This document shows, piece by piece, positions 47,514 through 57,054 of a stretch of 64,000 nucleotides of DNA (within the stretch, counting starts at the first letter, position 1; each line of letters starts with the position of its first letter). The stretch is from Sporosarcina sp. FSL K6-3457 (lineage in GTDB: Bacteria > Bacillota > Bacilli > Bacillales_A > Planococcaceae): positions 699,501-763,500 of the forward strand of contig NZ_JBBOWX010000001.1 in the NCBI RefSeq assembly GCF_038007285.1. The letters are read 5' to 3'. The notes beneath the pieces are model-generated. The model saw nothing but the letters and a program-made list of their open reading frames with translations. It made no database searches and was not told where the DNA came from. The translations under genes and the position numbers were made by a program.

Positions 47514-48467
47514 ATGAAGACCGAAAAGTTCATTAAGACTACATTAGAGGTAGTTGGTTTTCCATTTACATTAGCAAACATGTATGTTAGTAAAAAGAAT
47601 AAGGTAAGTGAAATAGGAGAGTTAGTAAAAATCAAAGATAGGGTCGTTCATACTGTTATTTCTGAATATGAAGAATCTACATGTACTGTAATACTAGATG
47701 CAGGATTGAGCTGCTGCTCAATCGATTGGTGTACTATTCAACCTCAATTATCTAAATTCTGTAGGGTGATTTCATTTGATAGAGCAGGTTATGGTTGGAG
47801 CTCTGCAACAGATCAACCATACACAAGCGAAGATGTTGTAGATGACCTATCGGAAATACTGGAGAAACTTCAAATAAAGCCACCATATATCCTAGTAGGG
47901 CATTCTTTTGGAGGCCTCAATATGCGATTGTTTGCTAGTAAACATCCAAGTAAAGTAGCATCGCTAATCTTAATTGATGCTGTTCATGAAAATAGATATT
48001 TGAGTAGTGAGTGGGACACTATTCGAAGGAAAGTTCATAAGAAAAACTTGAACACATTCAAGTTTGGTTATTTGACTAGTGGTTTGGGGCTGCCAAAATT
48101 ATTAAAGCTTCCAGTTGGGAGAAAACAGCTACCAGAACCCTATCAGAAGTATATTAAGCATATAGGCTACCATCCAAAATCTTATGAAGCTGTTTTTAAG
48201 GAGTTTCTATATAGTGAAAAATCAGCTTTGCAACTCGTAAACTCCGAACCGTTGAATGAAGACTTATCCGTAACGATTATAAGTTCGAATAATATAGAAG
48301 CAACTTGGATAGAACATCAAAAACTTTTTTGTAATCTGACAAATAATACATCGCACATTAAAACTAACAATAATCATTCCATACATTTAGAAAACCCGGA
48401 ATTAGTAATCGAGACGATAAGGAATGCTGTAAGACAGTTGGATGATGGTGTGTTAGCCGTTATTTAA
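47514..48467 (+). CDS. Alpha/beta hydrolase
   Basis: The start is the ATG behind ATAGGAGGG, giving 317 residues. The alpha/beta-hydrolase fold is shown by VILDAGLSCCSIDW, VISFDRAGYGWSS, the nucleophile elbow LVGHSFGGLN (Ser), LILIDAVHE and a late HSIHLENPEL with the catalytic His. Some relatives have a membrane-proximal N-terminus as here (FPFTLANMYV). The substrate is unknown. The phosphotransferase gene follows 47 bp later, probably in the same transcript. Confidence 0.88.
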   Translation: MKTEKFIKTTLEVVGFPFTLANMYVSKKNKVSEIGELVKIKDRVVHTVISEYEESTCTVILDAGLSCCSIDWCTIQPQLSKFCRVISFDRAGYGWSSATDQPYTSEDVVDDLSEILEKLQIKPPYILVGHSFGGLNMRLFASKHPSKVASLILIDAVHENRYLSSEWDTIRRKVHKKNLNTFKFGYLTSGLGLPKLLKLPVGRKQLPEPYQKYIKHIGYHPKSYEAVFKEFLYSEKSALQLVNSEPLNEDLSVTIISSNNIEATWIEHQKLFCNLTNNTSHIKTNNNHSIHLENPELVIETIRNAVRQLDDGVLAVI

Positions 48468-48514
48468 ACGAACATGTGAATGGTATCAGTTGTCATTCAC
48501 TAAGGAAAGGGGAA

Positions 48515-49390
48515 ATGATTTTTTTGATAAGTCCTATAGGGATAGTAGATTGGGTAGAGAAAAATGAAATGATGGATGAATTGTTAAATCGAGAAGATAC
48601 CTTAACGACTGAACCGATGGATCATGGATTTGAAGCCGAGGTCATGAAGATATGTTCAGATAAAGATAGCTTTGTATTGAAAGTGTGGAATAAGAACTCT
48701 AAACCTAATATTAGCTTCCAATATCATTTATTGAATATCCTATTTGAACAAGGATTAGCAGTCTCTAAACCATTTGGTTGGGGGATAAATCCGAACGGGG
48801 ATCAGGTGTTGTTAACAACATTTGATGGAATGCCGGTTCTGAATGTGAATAAAAAGAAAATGATGGAGATTGCGAACATCCTATCAAAAATACATCAGGT
48901 TAAGGTCGGAGAAGTTGAGAATATTCAAGTTCCTAAGCGCGATTTCATCGACTACTTTTTTCCTGGAGTAAGAGAACACGCCGACATAAATAATGCTTTG
49001 ATTTCTCTCGTTCAAATAACCCAAATCAATCAAGAACATATTATTCATGGTGATTTTCATCTAAGAAATATATTGGAGAAAAATGACCGATACATCGTAA
49101 TCGATTGGACGAACGGACAATTAGGGGATCCCAGATATGATTTCGCCTGGTCACTTACTTTGTTGAAAATATACGTCTCTGAGAATTCCGCAAATGTGTT
49201 TTGTTCTGCTTATCTACTGAAAAATGAAATTCCAAAGAAAGAGCTTGAGATTTTTGAGGCGTTGGCTTGCCTCAGATGGATTTTGCTTCATAGAAGCGGT
49301 GGTGTACCCAAAGAACCGAACACAATAAAGAGAGTAAGAGGTCTACTAACAAATAATCCATTCATAAAAGAATTTGAGTTTACAATATAA
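48515..49390 (+). CDS. APH-family phosphotransferase (kinase-like)
   Basis: The ATG at 48515 follows AAGGAAAGGGG; a longer GTG-started frame from 48476 has no such site. The 291-residue protein shows the aminoglycoside-phosphotransferase fold: the ATP-binding lobe (AEVMKICSDKDSFVLKVW), Brenner motif IIHGDFHLRNIL with the catalytic Asp, and IDWTNGQLGDPRYDFAW for Mg binding. The family includes antibiotic kinases, choline/homoserine/fructosamine kinases and unknown small-molecule kinases. Nothing here fixes the substrate. A terminator stem begins at its stop codon. Confidence 0.85.
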   Translation: MIFLISPIGIVDWVEKNEMMDELLNREDTLTTEPMDHGFEAEVMKICSDKDSFVLKVWNKNSKPNISFQYHLLNILFEQGLAVSKPFGWGINPNGDQVLLTTFDGMPVLNVNKKKMMEIANILSKIHQVKVGEVENIQVPKRDFIDYFFPGVREHADINNALISLVQITQINQEHIIHGDFHLRNILEKNDRYIVIDWTNGQLGDPRYDFAWSLTLLKIYVSENSANVFCSAYLLKNEIPKKELEIFEALACLRWILLHRSGGVPKEPNTIKRVRGLLTNNPFIKEFEFTI

Positions 49391-49424
49391 AAGGAAGGGA
49401 ATTAATTTTCTCCTTCCTTTTATT
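49389..49424 (+). terminator. Terminator after the phosphotransferase
   Basis: AAAAGGAAGG pairs with CCTTCCTTTT over a short loop, directly after the TAA and followed by TATT. Confidence 0.75.
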
Positions 49425-49474
49425 ATAATCAAATCTAAAGAAGGTAGTATGATGGGGAATAATCCAATATTTTA

Positions 49475-49597
49475 CTATCCGGACGCGAGTATACAACAGG
49501 TTGTATTAGTGCTTATTTTGAGGGAATACCTGAAGATGAGAATATTTTAAGGTTATCATCAGAGAATGGGGAACATAAAGTGTATAATTTTAGATAG
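49475..49597 (+). pseudogene. Short unrecognised coding remnant
   Basis: One frame without a start reads GREYTTGCISAYFEGIPEDE then NILRLSSENGEHKVYNF to TAG. A neighbouring frame starts ATGATGGGG (49451), so a frameshift between them could rebuild a short protein. The sequence looks protein-like but I do not recognise it. Confidence 0.3.
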
Positions 49598-49661
49598 ACG
49601 GTGAAAGTTGAAAATGTAAAGCGCATGATTGTAGATAGTAAAAAAAATCGAGGTGAGAAAA

Positions 49662-50390
49662 ATGTTCAAAGAAATTGATGAGAAAAAGAATTTATTGGAT
49701 AGTAAACGGCCTTTATCTTCCCACACATTGAAAAGCCTTAGAGAAAAACTATTATTGGAGTGGACCTATCATTCCAATGCGATTGAAGGCAATACGCTAA
49801 CGTTAAAAGAGACAAAAGTTGTTCTTGAGGGCATTACAGTGGGTGGAAAAACAATGAGAGAACACCTTGAAGTGATTAATCATCGGGAAGCAATTTTGTA
49901 TGTAGAAGAAATCGTTGGGCAGGGTGAACCGCTTACGGAATGGCAAATTAAAAATTTGCAACGGCTTATCCTGAAAGGAATTGACGATGAATACGCAGGC
50001 CAATATCGAGACCAACAAGTATTTATCTCCGGTGCAGTACATGTTCCGCCAGCATCATTACAGATACAAGAGAAGATGGAAGGGCTCATGAAGTGGCATG
50101 ACGGTGCGGCGCAAAAATTACATCCTGTAGAGCGAGCTGCTATGCTTCATGTGATATTTGTAGGTATTCACCCGTTTATAGATGGTAACGGACGTACCGC
50201 TAGACTGCTACTTAATTTAGAGCTTATGAAAGCTGGATTTCCACCAATCATTATCAAAACAGAAAATCGACTTGCCTACTACGATGCACTCGACAAAGCA
50301 CATACGACAGATGATTACTTCGATTTCATTGAACTAATCAAAACAGAAGTCAATCATACACTCGATTTGTATGTAAGTGTCGCTGGCTAG
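49662..50390 (+). CDS. Fic-domain protein (probable AMP-transferase), class II
   Basis: The start is the ATG after AGGTGAG, giving 242 residues. The catalytic motif HPFIDGNGRTARLLLN (about residues 170-185) is complete, with His, acidic Asp and both glycines. The inhibitory helix motif SNAIEGNT (about 38-45, consensus S/TxxxE/G/N) lies N-terminally, so this is a self-inhibited class II Fic protein of the DUF4172-less type. Such enzymes transfer AMP from ATP to target hydroxyls; targets are unknown. The following DUF1835 gene begins close by, its frame overlapping the end of this one. Confidence 0.92.
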   Translation: MFKEIDEKKNLLDSKRPLSSHTLKSLREKLLLEWTYHSNAIEGNTLTLKETKVVLEGITVGGKTMREHLEVINHREAILYVEEIVGQGEPLTEWQIKNLQRLILKGIDDEYAGQYRDQQVFISGAVHVPPASLQIQEKMEGLMKWHDGAAQKLHPVERAAMLHVIFVGIHPFIDGNGRTARLLLNLELMKAGFPPIIIKTENRLAYYDALDKAHTTDDYFDFIELIKTEVNHTLDLYVSVAG

Positions 50391-50430
50391 TTGGCAAAAA
50401 AGAATTGAAAGAAGATCAAGAGACGGTATC

Positions 50431-51648
50431 ATGCGAATCTTGTTCTTTTTGTTGTTCAGTGCCAAATGCTTATTAAAACGTGAAAGTATGAGCAGATGTC
50501 ACCTCAACAAATTACGAAAAACGGAGCTGATTTTCATTAAAACGAAAGTCAATGATTCATTTATCTACTTTCTAGCGGAACCGAATATTGTTTTTGTTTA
50601 TCACATCGAAACACCACAATATGTAACAATATTGGATTTTATGGATGGCTTATATAAGTGCGAGACGTTTGAAATCAATCATGAAGACGATTTTGGGGCG
50701 TTCGACCATCGAGAAAGTCAGCCGATTGAAGGAAGAGGATATTTTATCAATCAAGATAGTATGAACGAGATGGTAGAAGAAATCAATAAACATATTCAGA
50801 AGGTACGACAGGTAAAGGACCAAGAGAATCATTTAGGTGCAGTTCATATCGTTACTTCAGAATCTGCAGCGGGTTCTTTAAGATTTGGACTTAAAAAACC
50901 TAATACAGTTATTGGATTTTCAGACTCTTTTTCGATTGGACCATTGTGGAAATTAGACGAAAAGGCGGGTCAAAGCTTCCGCACAGAATGGCTAGCAGAA
51001 AATATTAACTATGAGAACGATGATTATGAATATGAAAATAAAGTGAGCAATACATTGCGTGAGATTGAAGATATAGCCAATCATATTCCAATCTATATTT
51101 GGTATGGCAATAATGCAAATGAACAAACAGCTCTTCGTTTTTACCTCTATTTATTTCGAGATAAGACAAATGAGATTTTTCTTGTGAACACTACGGAACT
51201 TTATGAGAGATATAATACATCTATAGAAGAACCACCTATTTTCTATACTAGTCAAATGGATTCGGAAATTTTAAGAACATTTTATGTGAGTAATAAAGAT
51301 AACAGACCATTGGCTGATAACAAGCGTCGTCAATTTCATCGAGAATGGGAAAAGCTTGCCCAAACGAAGGATGTTTTGCGTTTATGGATAGATGATAAAA
51401 TTCAAGGTGTACCAGAATCTTATTATGATCCACTTATCCTTGAAACTCTGGAAAAACTACATGACCAGCAAGGAACGAAAGATTTTATCAAAACTGGAAA
51501 CGTACTTGGAGAAATAGTAGATAGAATGGATGTGCGTATTGATATTTTCTTTTTAGAATATCGGATTCGGTATTTAGTCTACAGCGGGGCACTTGGGTTA
51601 AAAGGAATTCCCAAATCAATGAGGCACTACAGTGTGAAACTTCGGTGA
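50431..51648 (+). CDS. DUF1835/DUF3658-domain protein
   Basis: The start is uncertain: the frame is open from 50377, inside the Fic gene, and I choose the ATG at 50431 with a weak site; an ATG at 50488 is also possible. After an N-terminal strand-rich part (TELIFIKTKVNDSFIYFLAEPN) the DUF1835 domain (about 135-265) begins VHIVTSESAAGSLRFGLKKP with the family's VIGFSDSFSIGPLW. The C-terminal DUF3658-like region (about 305-400) contains RLWIDDKIQGVPESYYDPLI in part and IRYLVYSGAL. Function is unknown for the family. Its position suggests co-transcription with fic. Confidence 0.82.
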   Translation: MRILFFLLFSAKCLLKRESMSRCHLNKLRKTELIFIKTKVNDSFIYFLAEPNIVFVYHIETPQYVTILDFMDGLYKCETFEINHEDDFGAFDHRESQPIEGRGYFINQDSMNEMVEEINKHIQKVRQVKDQENHLGAVHIVTSESAAGSLRFGLKKPNTVIGFSDSFSIGPLWKLDEKAGQSFRTEWLAENINYENDDYEYENKVSNTLREIEDIANHIPIYIWYGNNANEQTALRFYLYLFRDKTNEIFLVNTTELYERYNTSIEEPPIFYTSQMDSEILRTFYVSNKDNRPLADNKRRQFHREWEKLAQTKDVLRLWIDDKIQGVPESYYDPLILETLEKLHDQQGTKDFIKTGNVLGEIVDRMDVRIDIFFLEYRIRYLVYSGALGLKGIPKSMRHYSVKLR

Positions 51649-51775
51649 TTCGTCGGCGTTAATTAGTTAGGACACCATTCATGGTTTATTGCGTAGAAGA
51701 TAGAAAATTGGACAATCAGAATATCAATCATTACAATTTGTTTGGTACTAAAATTAAATCAAGGGGTGGACGGAT

Positions 51776-52249
51776 ATGTATCGTAAAGTAGAGGATTTCT
51801 TAGAAGACTGGACTGTTTCGTATGAAGGAACCGCCAATGTAATTAAGGCAATGACCGATGAAAAGCTTGATCAATCCATTGTGGAGAATCATAGTACACT
51901 CGGCTGGTTAGCTTGGCATTTAGTCGGAGCGGCAGGTGCTTTTGGTCAGTTTGCTGGATTAAAAGTGCAGGGACCCGGACGAAATGATCTACAACCAACA
52001 AGCGTTCAAGAAATTTCCCAAGCATATGAGGCGGTTGCACACGCGATTAAGGAAGAAGCAGCGAAACTTACCGACGAAGACTTGCTGGAAGTGGTTATGA
52101 GCTTTACAGGGGAAACGAAACGCGGAAAGCTATTGCGCGGACTCATCGATCACCAAACGCACCACCGCGGGCAAATGACGGTTCTTCTACGTCAAGCGGG
52201 TTTAACAGTACCACCGATAATGGGACCTACAAAGGAAATGCAAGGATAA
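51776..52249 (+). CDS. DinB-family (YfiT-like) four-helix protein
   Basis: The 157-residue protein follows AAGGGGTGG. The four-helix DinB fold is indicated by three metal-ligand histidines in LAWHLV (about residue 44) and GLIDHQTHHRGQMTVLLRQAG (about 123-143). Many bacilli encode several such proteins; some are thiol-dependent S-transferases using bacillithiol. Whether this one is catalytic is not known. It is monocistronic with its own terminator. Confidence 0.9.
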   Translation: MYRKVEDFLEDWTVSYEGTANVIKAMTDEKLDQSIVENHSTLGWLAWHLVGAAGAFGQFAGLKVQGPGRNDLQPTSVQEISQAYEAVAHAIKEEAAKLTDEDLLEVVMSFTGETKRGKLLRGLIDHQTHHRGQMTVLLRQAGLTVPPIMGPTKEMQG

Positions 52250-52293
52250 GAAATAGTACAAACAATTTGTTTTAACTTTGCGACAATAACTAA

Positions 52294-52335
52294 GAAGCCG
52301 GTTCTCTTTCATAAGTAGAGAATCGGCTTTTTTAG
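52294..52335 (+). terminator. Terminator after the DinB-family gene
   Basis: AAGCCGGTTCTCT pairs with AGAGAATCGGCTT (one G-T), then six Ts. The 217 bp to the next gene hold nothing else that I can see. Confidence 0.88.
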
Positions 52336-52552
52336 ATCTAAACCATAACACTAGACGCTCATTCAATCGACCTTTTCTTATATAGAAAGGAATTTGGTTC
52401 TGAATATACCAAATCAATTTATATGGGAACTTTTTATTGTGTTTTTTGAAAGTATAGATTATAATAAATGAGAACAAGAGTTCCTTATTTGTTATAAGAA
52501 ATCATGTTATACTGTAGGAAATACTTGAATTTAAAAGAAGGGAGGAAAAGGA

Positions 52553-52894
52553 ATGGATGCAGTTTTACAAGAAATAAAAAACGAACTAAATGAAATGCGT
52601 AAACAAATGGCGACCAAAGAAGACATTACGAATATGGCAACCAAAGAAGATCTATCAAAGCTAGCGACGAAAGCGGATGTTGCGGATATTCAATTGATTA
52701 AACAAGCTGTGTTGGAATCACGTCAAGAACTTGCTGCCGTGAAAGAAACAGTAGATGATATGAAAATCGATATCCATGAATTAAAAGAAAACGATATTCG
52801 ATTTGAAGAAATTTTATTGCATCAACGAAAATTGATTGACTTGCTAACGATCAAGACATCAGATCATGAAGCACAGTTGAAGTGGGTTAGGTGA
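52553..52894 (+). CDS. Small coiled-coil protein with ATKED repeats
   Basis: The 113-residue soluble protein follows GAAGGGAGGAAAAGGA. It is nearly all helix: three tandem copies of a (M/L)ATKEDx / ATKADV unit (about residues 20-45), then a heptad-patterned coil (VKETVDDMKIDIHELKEND). Similar MATKEDL proteins are common near phage or hypothetical genes and may form trimeric or tetrameric coils. The function is unknown. It is a single gene with its own terminator. Confidence 0.75.
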   Translation: MDAVLQEIKNELNEMRKQMATKEDITNMATKEDLSKLATKADVADIQLIKQAVLESRQELAAVKETVDDMKIDIHELKENDIRFEEILLHQRKLIDLLTIKTSDHEAQLKWVR

Positions 52895-52929
52895 ATTAGT
52901 TGGAGGTAGTTGAAATACGCCACGGACAC

Positions 52930-52976
52930 AAAAAGTAGCAATCACATCTATTCTTAGATGCGATTGCTACTTTTCT
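52930..52976. terminator. Bidirectional terminator between convergent genes
   Basis: AAAAGTAGCAATC and CATCTA pair with TAGATG and GATTGCTACTTTT across a short loop, with one internal mismatch. It lies between the coiled-coil gene and the SgrR-like gene. Confidence 0.88.
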
Positions 52977-53023
52977 ATTTCTAAAACGGCTTCATTGGAA
53001 TTGTTCCAGAACTAGGTACTTTT

Positions 53024-54673
53024 TTACTCGATAGTCGGCCTCACCCAGACCTTAGAAAAATCAATATAACCAAAATGTTTTATATTGATGTTCATCAAAT
53101 CGGCAGAGAATGGAATTTGACGTTTGGCATAATATAACGGAATCATTATAGAGGCATCAAGCAATGCTCTCTCGACCTTCAGATTTAAGGTTGTCCAATC
53201 TTCAAAGGGGGTATGTGCATAGTCAGCTAGATAACGGTTTAGTGTTGGTTCATTTTTCAAAATAGCTGCTAATGGTGAATATCCATTTTTGAGAAACTGG
53301 AAAAATGAGAAGTTTTGATTCATCTCGAATATTTCACCGTGAATAAAGAGATCAATCGATTGGTTGCCGGAGTCATCATAAAGATTGTCCGCGAAAGAGA
53401 CTTGTTTTAATTCAATAGGAATTCCCTCTTTTTCCAATACTTCTTTTAGACACATCGTTGTTTTTTGCATGTAATTCACTATTTTCACCACGAGTGGTGT
53501 GGAGAACTCTGGTCGTTTCACTTTAGGGATTGGATAGGTTTGACTATGCCCAATGAGACAACCTTGGTTGTTCGGTAATGTACGAGCGTCAACTTGGCTA
53601 ATATGATGGCGATGCTTTGCGATGACATAATGTACATAATCACGGATTTCCTTGCGTCGAATGGCTGAATTACGAAATGAATTCATGATGACAACGCCAA
53701 AGCCGGAATCACTTTTCACTTGGAAGGTTGGTTGGTCTTTTATCTGTGTTGCTGATCGGTACATAACTTCAAAGTCTTCAGGTACTTGCACAAATTCCAC
53801 AAGGTCTATTAAAGGCCTTTCGCCAAAGTAATCTTTAAAAGCGACTAAAGTTGTTTTCGACTCATGGTCATCTCGGACATAAAAGCAACCTGTGCCAAGC
53901 GGTGAATCTTTACGTTCTTTATAAATGCTAGCATTCATTGTTCCGAGCATATGCAAGCAATAGCTACAACCATCTGGGAAGTGAATATCAATGACTAATG
54001 GAGCAGGCGTGTTGATATGTTGGATGGGTGCCCACAACTCTTGAAACTGTGGATGATTACGTAGCTCGTTTAAACAAGTGACGATATCTTCTGCAATTAA
54101 TATAGACCCATCGTGGAATTGCACATCTTTTTTTACATACAATCGAAGTTTAGATGAAGTCATATCCCAGCTATGAGCAAGTTCAGGTAGGATGTTGCCT
54201 TGTTCGTCGACAGCAACGAGTCGATTAAAGATATTCGCAACGATATTCGCGCTGCCAACATCGGCAGCTTCCAAGGGATGCATCGTCAAAAAGGAGTGTC
54301 TTTTCGGAATAACAAGTTTGTCATTGGACGTTTGAAGATAGCCAAATTTCGAACGAAATGTATTCAGTAAACGCTGTTTACTATCAGCTGACCAATCTAA
54401 TTCCAAATATTTTCTACTGAGTTCAACGGGTTCTTCAACAATCATCCTCGTAACCTGCTCTTCAAAAATAGTTTCTACATTTTTTAGCCACAGAAGCGTA
54501 GATACATTACCTCTACCAAGACCTGAAGTAAACGTTAGCCATCCTTCTGTAGACCATTTTTGTATATAACGTGCTGTTTGTTTAGTGCTTAAATGGAGCA
54601 CTTCTGCTAGTTCTTTTTGTTTGATAGTACCGGATGGAACCGATCTCCATAAAGTTAATAAGTATGTATCCAT
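53024..54673 (-). CDS. SgrR-like regulator (HTH plus solute-binding domain)
   Basis: I start at the ATG behind AAAGGAGCG; the frame stays open 108 bp further into the MFS gene. The 549-residue protein has an N-terminal winged helix (LLTLWRSVPSGTIKQKELAEVLHLSTKQTARYIQKW by position 4-40) and a C-terminal SBP_bac_5 domain (from about 120: MHPLEAADVGSANIVANIFNRLV in part, ELAHSWDMTSSKLRLYVKKDVQFHDG). This is SgrR architecture, where the binding domain senses a small ligand inside the cell. It is divergent from an MFS transporter with 106 bp between starts, so it probably controls it, as SgrR does SetA. Confidence 0.9.
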   Translation of the reverse strand: MDTYLLTLWRSVPSGTIKQKELAEVLHLSTKQTARYIQKWSTEGWLTFTSGLGRGNVSTLLWLKNVETIFEEQVTRMIVEEPVELSRKYLELDWSADSKQRLLNTFRSKFGYLQTSNDKLVIPKRHSFLTMHPLEAADVGSANIVANIFNRLVAVDEQGNILPELAHSWDMTSSKLRLYVKKDVQFHDGSILIAEDIVTCLNELRNHPQFQELWAPIQHINTPAPLVIDIHFPDGCSYCLHMLGTMNASIYKERKDSPLGTGCFYVRDDHESKTTLVAFKDYFGERPLIDLVEFVQVPEDFEVMYRSATQIKDQPTFQVKSDSGFGVVIMNSFRNSAIRRKEIRDYVHYVIAKHRHHISQVDARTLPNNQGCLIGHSQTYPIPKVKRPEFSTPLVVKIVNYMQKTTMCLKEVLEKEGIPIELKQVSFADNLYDDSGNQSIDLFIHGEIFEMNQNFSFFQFLKNGYSPLAAILKNEPTLNRYLADYAHTPFEDWTTLNLKVERALLDASIMIPLYYAKRQIPFSADLMNINIKHFGYIDFSKVWVRPTIE

Positions 54674-54779
54674 TATTCGCTCCTTTTGAAAAGTAGACAT
54701 ATATATTAATGTTGTCCATTTTTTATTTTGTACGTCTAGTTTAACATTGATTCTACAAAAGACAGAGGGGGTTAACAAC

Positions 54780-56003
54780 ATGACTTGGAAAGACTATCCA
54801 CAAAATCTTAAAGTTCGTTTAGTCACATCTTTTTTTAATCGTGCTGTCTCGTCGGCGGTCATGCCGTTTATGGCCTTATTTTTTGCGCAGGAAATAAGCA
54901 AAGTTTGGGCGGGTGTCTTTTTATTATTTACAGTCGTCGTTAGTTTTTTTATTAATTTGATTGGTGGTTATATTTCCGATCGCTTTCCACGTAAAAGAGT
55001 ATTGGTCCTCAGTTCATTGGCAAGCGCGTGTATGTTTTTGGTCATGACAATTAGCTTATATCCCCCAAAAAATATTATTTGGCTATTTGCAATTGCTTAC
55101 GTACTTTACGTCGTCACGAGTAGTCTTGGTCGACCGGCTATGCATGCCCTTATTATGGATTCGACCACGCCTGATAATCGGAAAGCCATTTATGCGCTGG
55201 ATTATTGGCTTGTGAATTTATCGTTGGCAATTGGGGCTGCCCTTGGTGGCCTGTTGTATGTAAATCATCAAATTGAGTTGTTCGCATTCCTAACAATTAC
55301 TTCGATAATCTTGCCGATTGCTTATAAAATCTGGTTGATTGATGAACAGACAATTCAGTTTGAAAAGCAACATCAGAATGTGTTGTTGGATGTCATCCAA
55401 AGTTATAAAATTGCCTTTCAAGATAGTCCATTTGTCAAAGTCGTACTCGGCTCCATGTTCATCTTTGCGGCGGAATTTTCTTTAAATAGCTATATTGGGG
55501 TTCGGCTAGCAGAATCATTTGAATCCATATATATTGGTGGATTTGAAGTGGCGGGTGTACGTATGCTAAGTATTCTTAATATCGAAAACATGCTGCTCGT
55601 TGTCTGCTTTACGTTTATAATCAATAAGTTTACGGATCGTTTCAGCAAGCAAAAAGTATTGCTGATTGGTCTTATTGTCTATAGTATCGGTTATATTACC
55701 GTTATGTCAGCAAATGTTTGGTACATATTGTTGTTATTTAATTTAATTGCTACGCTTGGCGAACTCATCTATTCACCTGTACGTAATGCAGAGCAAGCAA
55801 ATATGATTCCAGTGGATAAACGAGGTTCTTACTCGGCCTTTTCGAACATTTCATTTAGTGGAGCAGACTTAATTGCCCGTTCGACGATTATTATAGGCGC
55901 TTATTTAATCCCTACAATGATGTCTGTTTATATCGGTATTATATTGATGGTTGGTACTTTCCTTTTGTATACGGGTTTGTTTATAAGAAAACCCGTTAGT
56001 TAG
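54780..56003 (+). CDS. MFS transporter
   Basis: The start is the ATG behind GAGGGGG. The 407-residue protein has twelve hydrophobic segments and the MFS loop motif GGYISDRFPRKRVLVL between helices 2 and 3, with a related NKFTDRFSKQKVLLIG between helices 8 and 9. It resembles MdtH/YttB-type drug or sugar exporters. Divergence from the SgrR-like regulator suggests export of a sugar or peptide-like compound sensed by that protein. No substrate-specific motif is recognised. Confidence 0.9.
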   Translation: MTWKDYPQNLKVRLVTSFFNRAVSSAVMPFMALFFAQEISKVWAGVFLLFTVVVSFFINLIGGYISDRFPRKRVLVLSSLASACMFLVMTISLYPPKNIIWLFAIAYVLYVVTSSLGRPAMHALIMDSTTPDNRKAIYALDYWLVNLSLAIGAALGGLLYVNHQIELFAFLTITSIILPIAYKIWLIDEQTIQFEKQHQNVLLDVIQSYKIAFQDSPFVKVVLGSMFIFAAEFSLNSYIGVRLAESFESIYIGGFEVAGVRMLSILNIENMLLVVCFTFIINKFTDRFSKQKVLLIGLIVYSIGYITVMSANVWYILLLFNLIATLGELIYSPVRNAEQANMIPVDKRGSYSAFSNISFSGADLIARSTIIIGAYLIPTMMSVYIGIILMVGTFLLYTGLFIRKPVS

Positions 56004-56209
56004 CAAAAAACGCCAGTGAACTTGCACAAAAAATATCTGATTGTTGGAATTAACAGTGCATACTTTTATTGGAGATGAATGTGTGGTTTCCTTTTCTGTT
56101 ATGGAGATTATTTCATGGGAGCCGCTGCCAATAACTTATACCTATTTATAAATTTGTTATTTGTCTATTTGTCTATTTGAAAGACGCAAATTATGATAGG
56201 AGTGTATAA

Positions 56210-56632
56210 ATGATGGAATTCAAGTTTTCACTAAGTCATTCGGATGGAATTCTTAGTGAGGAGCTTAGGTAAGCTATGGAATATAGACTTACAAAGGTAG
56301 TCAATGATAAGAAAAGTTATTTGTGGAATACAAATTGGCTAATCGTTTCTGAAGGTAACAATTGTATAATTGGCGGCATAATGCTAAAAGGCTTACCAAA
56401 TAAAAATGGTGAAGTAATAATCGGTTATTACACACACCCTACGTATCAAGGAAATGGCCACATGACAGAAACTATGACTAGAATAAAAGGTTGGCTGCTA
56501 AGTCAACCTAATGTTCGGTATATAATCGCAGATACCGAAAAAGATAATATTGCATCTCATAGAGTACTAGAAAAGGTAGGGGCAGAAATATATAAGGAAA
56601 CGGAAGAATTATATTATTGGAGAATTTTTTAA
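56210..56632 (+). pseudogene. GNAT N-acetyltransferase with in-frame stop
   Basis: A start with ATAGGAG opens MMEFKFSLSHSDGILSEELR and meets TAA at 56270. The same frame resumes two codons later and continues for 118 residues as the core of a GNAT enzyme: LIVSEGNNCIIGGIMLKG, VIIGYYTHPTYQGNGHMTE (acetyl-CoA loop with Q-x-x-G-N-G), IIADTEKDNIASHRVLEKVGA. About 20-40 residues expected between the two parts are absent. An internal ATG (56276) could start a shorter product but has no ribosome site. It is most simply a recently broken gene. Confidence 0.75.
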
Positions 56633-56671
56633 TAGGGGAATACGTCTTTACTATGTAATTGGATTAAGTGA

Positions 56672-56736
56672 ACAGTGCCAGTCGCTCATTCAAACGTGTA
56701 AGTTCTAATTAACATGAATGTTTGAGTGACTGTGGT
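56672..56736. repeat. Degenerate hairpin repeat, family IV
   Basis: GTGCCAGTCGCTCATTCAAAC pairs imperfectly with CATGAATGTTTGAGTGACTG. The arms match those near 8150 and 24210. Confidence 0.55.
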
Positions 56737-57054
56737 CCTTTACAAGTATGGCCTTTAAGGCATCGTCAAATTTCTAACGCAAATGCTCTCAACAAACAGT
56801 CAATTTAGCATTGGGCAACTCATTGTAACCAGCGTATCTATCCACATGTAAATATTCCTAAAACCCTTCAGGAATTTGTGAGGATACTTATTTACACATG
56901 TTGTTGATACTCATATAAAATGTTTACTAGCGTGCCTTCGCCTGAGCGATGTAACTACATTCACACTTATTCCTCTCCGCTATTTTACGAATAAATTAAC
57001 GGTGCAAGACCCGTAAAAAACGGTTTATTGAAGGACCGAAATTGTGGTGGAACC
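56737..57054. other. Gene-free stretch downstream of the ger operon
   Basis: It holds an imperfect hairpin (ACATGTAAATA near 56844 with TATTTACACATGT near 56888) and a short ACCCGTAAAAAACGGT hairpin (about 57008-57024), which may end the ger transcript. I see no coding frame. Confidence 0.4.
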
